This document shows, in pieces, positions 7,564 through 11,302 of a DNA stretch of 11,302 bases. A model generated the notes under the pieces. The model worked only from the letters and a program-made list of their open reading frames with translations, was not told the origin of the DNA and made no database searches. Positions within the stretch are counted from its first letter, which is position 1, and each line of letters opens with the position of its first letter. The translations under genes and the position numbers were made by a program. Source of the DNA: Caulobacteraceae bacterium (GTDB lineage: Bacteria; Pseudomonadota; Alphaproteobacteria; Caulobacterales; Caulobacteraceae); contig CANGEH010000041.1 of NCBI GenBank assembly GCA_947452665.1, positions 1 through 11,302 of the forward strand, in the 5' to 3' direction.

Positions 7564-7585
7564 TATAGGTTGGCTTGGACCTATA
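7564..7585. promoter_or_regulatory. Operator-like inverted repeat in the thioesterase/OYE divergent promoter
   Basis: TATAGGT (7564-7570) and ACCTATA (7579-7585) form perfect 7-bp arms around an 8-nt spacer. The 22-bp site lies in the 92-bp gap between the divergent starts and could bind a dimeric regulator controlling both genes. The arms may also contribute -10-like AT-rich sequence. No regulator gene is adjacent, and function is inference. Confidence 0.4.
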
Positions 7586-7623
7586 AGGGTATGGCCTCGG
7601 TTTTGCGCCCCTAAAAATTTGTT

Positions 7624-7627
7624 GGAG
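7624..7627 (+). promoter_or_regulatory. Ribosome binding site selecting a TTG start
   Basis: GGAG lies 8 nt before TTG 7636. The earlier in-frame GTG at 7627 overlaps this site and has no Shine-Dalgarno of its own, so TTG is the better start despite being a rarer codon. Confidence 0.6.
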
Positions 7628-7635
7628 TGATTGTC

Positions 7636-8715
7636 TTGTCCAAGTCTGACCTGTTTGCCCCCCTGACCTTTAAGCGCGGCCCAGCCATGAAGAACCGCTT
7701 TATGCTGGCGCCCCTGACCAATCAGCAAAGCCATGTCGATGGGCGTTTGTCGGATGAGGAGTTTCATTGGCTGACCCTGCGCGCCAAGGGCGGGTTTGGC
7801 CTGACTATGACCTGTGCCGCCCATGTCCAGGCCATTGGCCAGGGCTTTTCCGGTCAGCTGGGCATTTTTTCGGACATCCATCTCGAAGGCTTGACCCGTC
7901 TGGCCAGCGCCATAAGGGCTGAAGACAGCCTAGCGGTGGTGCAATTGCATCATGCCGGTATGCGCTCGCCCAAGGACCTGATCGGCGAGGCCCCGGTCTG
8001 CCCGTCAGACAATGAAGAGTTTTCTGCCCGAGCCCTGACCACGGCCGAGGTCGAGCAATTGATCGAGGACTTTATTGCTGGGGCCGAACGCGCCGAGAAG
8101 GCCGGTTTTGACGGGGTCGAGCTGCATGGCGCGCACGGCTATATTCTTTGCCAGTTCTTGAGCGGCGAGATCAATCAGCGCACCGACCGATTTGGCGGCT
8201 CACTGACAAACCGCGCCAGCGTGATTATGGAGATCATTGCCGGTATTCGCGCCCGTTGCCGTGCCGACTTCAATCTGGGCCTGCGCCTATCGCCCGAGCG
8301 GTTTGGCTTGCAATTGGCCGAGATTTTGGAGCTGACCCAGACCCTGATGACGGCGGGCGATCTGGACTATATCGATCTGTCGCTTTGGGATGTGAACAAG
8401 CTGCCGGAAGAAGAGGCGTTTAAGAGCCGCAGCCTGATGGCCTGGTTTATGGATCTGGATCGCGGGTCTGTAAGGGTTGGGGTGGCTGGCAAGGTCTTAT
8501 CGGCTCAGAGCGCCCGCGACTGCCTAGACAAGGGCGCAGACTTTGTCCTGATCGGCCGCGGCGCCATATTGCATCATGACTATCCCAAACAGATCCAGGC
8601 CCATCCAGACTTTACGCCAATTGCCCTGCCGGTGACCGAGGCGCATCTGTTGAACGAAGGCCTAAGCCCCGCCTTTGTGACCTATATGCGCAATTGGAAG
8701 GGGTTTGTGGCCTAG
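7636..8715 (+). CDS. NADH:flavin oxidoreductase, Old Yellow Enzyme family
   Basis: From TTG 7636 the protein has 359 residues, typical of single-domain Old Yellow Enzymes that bind FMN in a TIM barrel and reduce activated C=C bonds with NAD(P)H. Hallmarks are LAPLTNQQS (24-32), VVQLHHAGMRS (101-111), and the catalytic segment ELHGAHGYILCQFLSG (162-177), in which His164 and His167 hold the substrate carbonyl or nitro group and Tyr169 is the proton donor. The family signature INQRTDRFGGSLTNRA follows at 179-194. Near the C-terminus VAGKVLS (283-289) and ADFVLIGRGAI (301-311) form the FMN-phosphate region. There is no second FAD/Fe-S domain, so this is not a 2,4-dienoyl-CoA reductase of the long type. 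The alternative GTG start at 7627 would add three residues. The gene is divergent from the thioesterase gene; a REP-like hairpin pair follows it. The natural substrate is unknown. Confidence 0.93.
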   Translation: MSKSDLFAPLTFKRGPAMKNRFMLAPLTNQQSHVDGRLSDEEFHWLTLRAKGGFGLTMTCAAHVQAIGQGFSGQLGIFSDIHLEGLTRLASAIRAEDSLAVVQLHHAGMRSPKDLIGEAPVCPSDNEEFSARALTTAEVEQLIEDFIAGAERAEKAGFDGVELHGAHGYILCQFLSGEINQRTDRFGGSLTNRASVIMEIIAGIRARCRADFNLGLRLSPERFGLQLAEILELTQTLMTAGDLDYIDLSLWDVNKLPEEEAFKSRSLMAWFMDLDRGSVRVGVAGKVLSAQSARDCLDKGADFVLIGRGAILHHDYPKQIQAHPDFTPIALPVTEAHLLNEGLSPAFVTYMRNWKGFVA

Positions 8716-8739
8716 GTTCAATCCTCCCCAGCCCCTCTT

Positions 8740-8826
8740 CCGCCTTCCCCGCGAAGGCGGGGACCCAGACCGTTTCCTCAGGCCTGTAACCCGCCAACTG
8801 AATCCCCGCCTTCGCGGGGAAGGCGG
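8740..8826. repeat. Inverted pair of GC-rich palindromic (REP/BIME-like) units
   Basis: The 24 bp at 8740-8763 are exactly the reverse complement of the 24 bp at 8803-8826, separated by 39 nt. Each unit is itself palindromic: CCTTC-CCCGC-GAAGG in the first and CCCCGC-CTTC-GCGGGG in the second. The core resembles dispersed palindromic repeats common between genes in GC-rich proteobacteria; that is from memory. It begins 24 nt after the flavin reductase stop codon. The transcript could fold into one long 24-bp hairpin or two small ones, which may stabilise the mRNA end or help termination. There is no T-tract. Confidence 0.85.
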
Positions 8827-8902
8827 GGACCTATGAAACTCACAGTCAACTAAACGGGAATCCCTGAATGTGGATTGAACCTAGGCAAAGGGCCGCAAAC
8901 TT

Positions 8903-8934
8903 TTTGCACCTGCGCAATTGTCGGCTTGTGCAAA
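8903..8934. promoter_or_regulatory. Operator-like inverted repeat over the acyl-CoA dehydrogenase promoter
   Basis: TTTGCAC (8903-8909) and GTGCAAA (8928-8934) are perfect 7-bp inverted arms 18 nt apart, with a related half-site GCGCAA (8912-8917) between them. The arms flank the candidate -35 box. This placement suits a repressor, possibly the TetR-family protein encoded past the dehydrogenase gene, but the link is inference. Confidence 0.4.
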
Positions 8935-8945
8935 TGCCCTATACT
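8918..8945 (+). promoter_or_regulatory. Candidate sigma-70 promoter for the acyl-CoA dehydrogenase gene
   Basis: TTGTCG (8918-8923, four of six bases match TTGACA) and TATACT (8940-8945, five of six match TATAAT) are spaced by 16 nt. The -10 box ends 27 nt before ATG 8973, leaving a short leader with the ribosome site GAGGG at 8962-8966. Confidence 0.5.
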
Positions 8946-8972
8946 AAATGTCCGGACTTTTGAGGGCTTGCC

Positions 8973-10673
8973 ATGACCATCGCCGCGACCATTATCGCCG
9001 ACCACGCCACTGTAATCCTGCCCGATCTGCGCGCGCATCTGCGCAGCGCGGCTGTCTCGGCAGAAGGCTTTGTGGCCCAGGCGCGCCTGACGATCAGGGC
9101 GCTGGTCTGCACGGACGGTAAGCTGGATCGCAAGGCGCTGGACCGCGAGCAGCATGCCGTGCACGGCTTTGGCTGGTACGCCACCTATGCCGAACTGTTC
9201 CGCGAGGTTGCCAATTGGGCGGATAATCTGGACGCCGAGGGCAAGTTTGGCGAGGTTGAGTCCCTGCTGGCCCAGCTCTTGATCAGCGAATATGCCGCGC
9301 AAATGCTCGGCGGCATTTCGATGAATCAGGGCGAGGTGATCCGCCCGGCCCAGATGGGCCTGGACCAGGCCCAGATTGATAGCCTGCGCACCCCCTCCAT
9401 CTTGGCCCTGCTGACCTTTGGCGGCACCCAGTTGGTCAAGACCCGGATCGGTACGCTTTTGGCCCAGGCCAAGGGTCGGCCAACCCTTGAGGCCACGGGT
9501 CTGGACGAGACGTTCGAAATGATCCGCGACCAGTTTCATGCCCTGGCCGAGGCCAAGGTCACGCCCTTTGCCCATCAATGGCACCTAAAGGACCAGCTGA
9601 TCCCGATCGAACTGGTCAAGGAACTGGGCGATCTGGGCGTGTTTGGCCTGACGGTTCCCGAAGAATACGGCGGCTCGGGCATGGGCAAGATGGCCATGTG
9701 CGTGGTCTCCGAAGAGCTTAGCCGCGCCTATATTGGCGTGGGCTCGCTAGCCACCCGTTCTGAAATCGCGGCTGAACTGATCTTGACCGGTGGCACCGAG
9801 GCGCAAAAGCAGTATTGGCTGCCAAAGATCGCTTCTGCTGAAATCTTGCCGACCGCTGTGTTTACTGAGCCCAATACCGGCTCTGACCTGGGCGCCTTGC
9901 GCACCCGGGCGGTGCGCGACGGCGATGATTATGTGGTCACGGGCAATAAGACCTGGATCACTCATGCCGCCCGCGCCGATGTCATGACCATGATGGTGCG
10001 CACCGATCCTAACACCACTGACTATCGCGGCCTGTCCATGTTCTTGGCGCCCAAGCTGCGCGGCAATGACCAGTCCGATTTCCCAACACCCGGCATGAGT
10101 GGCGGCGAGATTGAGGTCCTAGGCTATCGCGGTATGAAGGAATACGAACTGGCCTTTGATGGCTTCAAGGTTCCGGCTGAAAACCTGCTGGGCGGGGTCG
10201 AGGGGCAGGGCTTTAAGCAACTGATGGCCACCTTTGAAAGCGCCCGGATCCAGACTGCCGCCCGCGCTGTTGGCGTCGCGCAAAACGCCATGGAAATCGG
10301 CCTTAGCTATGCCCTAGATCGCAAGCAATTTGGTCAGGCGATTTTCGAATTCCCGCGCGTGCACAATAAGCTGGCCATGATGGCAGCCGAAATTATGGGC
10401 GTGCGGCAACTGACCTATTATGCCGCCCGGGCCAAGGACGATGACAAGCGCTGTGACCTAGAAGCCGGTATGGCCAAGCTCTTGGCGGCGCGGGTGGCCT
10501 GGATGAGCGCTGACAATGCCTTGCAAATCCATGGCGGCAACGGTTTTGCTCTGGAATATGCGATTAGCCGGGTGCTGCAAGACGCCCGCATCTTGAATAT
10601 TTTCGAAGGTGCCGGCGAAATCCAAGCCCAGGTCATTGCCCGCCGCTTGCTCGAAGACGGTCCAAACGCCTAG
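8973..10673 (+). CDS. mcd: Acyl-CoA dehydrogenase with N-terminal extension, probable (2S)-methylsuccinyl-CoA dehydrogenase
   Basis: The 566-residue protein is about 180 residues longer than a standard acyl-CoA dehydrogenase. Residues about 180-566 form the FAD domain: signature 1 AVFTEPNTGSD (295-305), WITHAARADV (328-337) beside the flavin, signature 2 around QIHGGNGFALEYAISRVLQD (518-537), and Glu545 in IFEGAGEIQ as the likely catalytic base that removes the alpha proton. The N-terminal 170 residues are mostly helical, with DREQHAVHGFGWYATYAE (57-74) and GKFGEVESL (90-98). These match my memory of (2S)-methylsuccinyl-CoA dehydrogenase, which oxidises methylsuccinyl-CoA to mesaconyl-CoA in the ethylmalonyl-CoA pathway of acetyl-CoA assimilation and passes electrons to ETF. 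No other pathway gene (ccr, ecm, mch) is in the window, so the specific name is probable, not proven. The start is ATG 8973 with GAGGG 6 nt upstream. The stop overlaps that of the opposing TetR gene. Confidence 0.85.
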   Translation: MTIAATIIADHATVILPDLRAHLRSAAVSAEGFVAQARLTIRALVCTDGKLDRKALDREQHAVHGFGWYATYAELFREVANWADNLDAEGKFGEVESLLAQLLISEYAAQMLGGISMNQGEVIRPAQMGLDQAQIDSLRTPSILALLTFGGTQLVKTRIGTLLAQAKGRPTLEATGLDETFEMIRDQFHALAEAKVTPFAHQWHLKDQLIPIELVKELGDLGVFGLTVPEEYGGSGMGKMAMCVVSEELSRAYIGVGSLATRSEIAAELILTGGTEAQKQYWLPKIASAEILPTAVFTEPNTGSDLGALRTRAVRDGDDYVVTGNKTWITHAARADVMTMMVRTDPNTTDYRGLSMFLAPKLRGNDQSDFPTPGMSGGEIEVLGYRGMKEYELAFDGFKVPAENLLGGVEGQGFKQLMATFESARIQTAARAVGVAQNAMEIGLSYALDRKQFGQAIFEFPRVHNKLAMMAAEIMGVRQLTYYAARAKDDDKRCDLEAGMAKLLAARVAWMSADNALQIHGGNGFALEYAISRVLQDARILNIFEGAGEIQAQVIARRLLEDGPNA

Positions 10674-11293
10674 GGCAGCCAGCCCTTGGCTAGGGTCTTG
10701 AGGGTTTCGCTCATCTGGGCCTCGGTGTCGATCTGGTCCTGATCCAGCTGGATGGCGGACTGCAGGCTGGCGACAAATAGGGTCGCGACGGTTCGGCCGG
10801 TTAGGGCGGTATTGAGGTCCTTGCGGACCTTGCCCGCCGCCTTGCCCTGTTCCAGCGTGCTGGCGATCTGGGCGAGGATCGAAGCGAAGGCCTTTTCCCG
10901 TTCCTGATAAAGCTTGGGCTGGCTTGTCCAGTCGGTGCTGAACAAGGCCTGGGCAAACGGCAATTGCGGCCAGAAAAACCCATAGGCAGCATCCATCAAG
11001 GCCAAAAGATCACCAAGCACGTCCTCACCCAGTTGCGGGATCTTGGCAAAGGCTTCGGTCAGGAGGCCATATTCCGTCACCGCGATGGCATTAAACAGGT
11101 CTGCCTTGTTTTCGAAATTGGCAAATAGGGCACCGGTTGATAGGCCAGCCTCTGCGGCAATGGCGCGCAGATTAGCGCCATCAAAACCATGGCTCATAAA
11201 CATGGCCTTGGCCGCATGCAGTATTTTTTCGCGGGTCTTGGCCTTGCTGATCGATCGTTTTGACGGCGCAGGCGCGGCGTTCGAATGAGTCAC
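10670..11293 (-). CDS. TetR/AcrR-family transcriptional regulator
   Basis: The 207-residue protein has a TetR-type N-terminal DNA-binding domain. Helix 1 is TREKILHAAKAMFMSHGF (20-37), and the helix-turn-helix spans LRAIAAEAGLSTGALFANFE (42-61), followed by NKADLFNAI (62-70). Residues 75-207 form the variable, mainly helical ligand and dimer domain, with an aromatic GFFWPQ motif in mid-domain. TetR proteins usually repress and are released by a small ligand; beside acyl-CoA genes this is often an acyl-CoA. The GTG at 11293 is the last possible start inside the window. The frame stays open to the right edge and no ribosome site is visible, so the true start could lie further upstream. It converges on the acyl-CoA dehydrogenase gene with overlapping stops, and its own promoter is outside the window. 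Confidence 0.92.
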   Translation of the reverse strand: MTHSNAAPAPSKRSISKAKTREKILHAAKAMFMSHGFDGANLRAIAAEAGLSTGALFANFENKADLFNAIAVTEYGLLTEAFAKIPQLGEDVLGDLLALMDAAYGFFWPQLPFAQALFSTDWTSQPKLYQEREKAFASILAQIASTLEQGKAAGKVRKDLNTALTGRTVATLFVASLQSAIQLDQDQIDTEAQMSETLKTLAKGWLP

Positions 11294-11302
11294 GGGCGAA
11301 CC

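Noticed and set aside
8612..8797. Minus-strand frame whose translation contains VPAFAGKAEEG
   Set aside because: This peptide is the translation of the GC-rich palindromic repeat and recurs in many spurious predictions; it is not a real gene.
8740..8826. Possible CRISPR repeats
   Set aside because: There are only two units, in inverted orientation and with a single spacer; CRISPR repeats are direct and more numerous, and no cas gene is present.
8850..9584. Minus-strand open frame of 244 codons
   Set aside because: It is antisense to the N-terminal part of the acyl-CoA dehydrogenase, whose own frame carries coherent conserved motifs.

Overview
The window looks like chromosomal DNA from an alphaproteobacterium, possibly of the Caulobacterales or Sphingomonadales type. 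The evidence is moderately high GC, a gene set rich in CoA-ester metabolism, a spinster-type MFS carrier, a DUF3313-like lipoprotein, and a long acyl-CoA dehydrogenase that resembles (2S)-methylsuccinyl-CoA dehydrogenase of the ethylmalonyl-CoA pathway. The taxonomic call is inference from protein style; there is no rRNA or tRNA. I see no mobile element, CRISPR array or phage gene.

Layout. At 1-2034 on the minus strand lie a crotonase-fold enoyl-CoA hydratase/isomerase homologue (1093-1923) and, downstream of it, an FAD-dependent oxidoreductase whose C-terminus runs off the left edge (1-998). At 2135-5948 on the plus strand lie a secreted nucleotide pyrophosphatase/phosphodiesterase-type hydrolase closed by a strong intrinsic terminator, then a DUF3313-like lipoprotein and a spinster-family MFS transporter. 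At 6004-7549 on the minus strand lie a hotdog thioesterase and a Tas-type aldo/keto reductase. A convergent hairpin separates the reductase from the MFS gene. At 7636-8715 on the plus strand is an Old Yellow Enzyme-type flavin reductase, divergent from the thioesterase. The gap at 8716-8972 holds a perfect 24-bp inverted pair of GC-rich palindromic (REP-like) units, and then a promoter region with an operator-like inverted repeat. At 8973-10673 is the methylsuccinyl-CoA dehydrogenase-like gene. It meets a TetR-family regulator (10670-11293, minus) tail to tail, and the two stop codons overlap in a CTAG.

How the genes fit together. Most products act on acyl-CoA esters or on enones and carbonyls: the isomerase/hydratase, acyl-CoA dehydrogenase, thioesterase, OYE, aldo/keto reductase and FAD enzyme. 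This fits an accessory catabolic or carbon-assimilation neighbourhood. However, strand changes split it into at least five transcription units, so it is not one pathway operon. The phosphodiesterase, lipoprotein and carrier form a separate cell-envelope block.

I do not find a clear, wholly new multi-gene system. The points most worth checking are the inverted REP-like pair, the two operator-like inverted repeats, the crotonase homologue lacking both hydratase glutamates, and the N-terminally extended acyl-CoA dehydrogenase beside a TetR gene.
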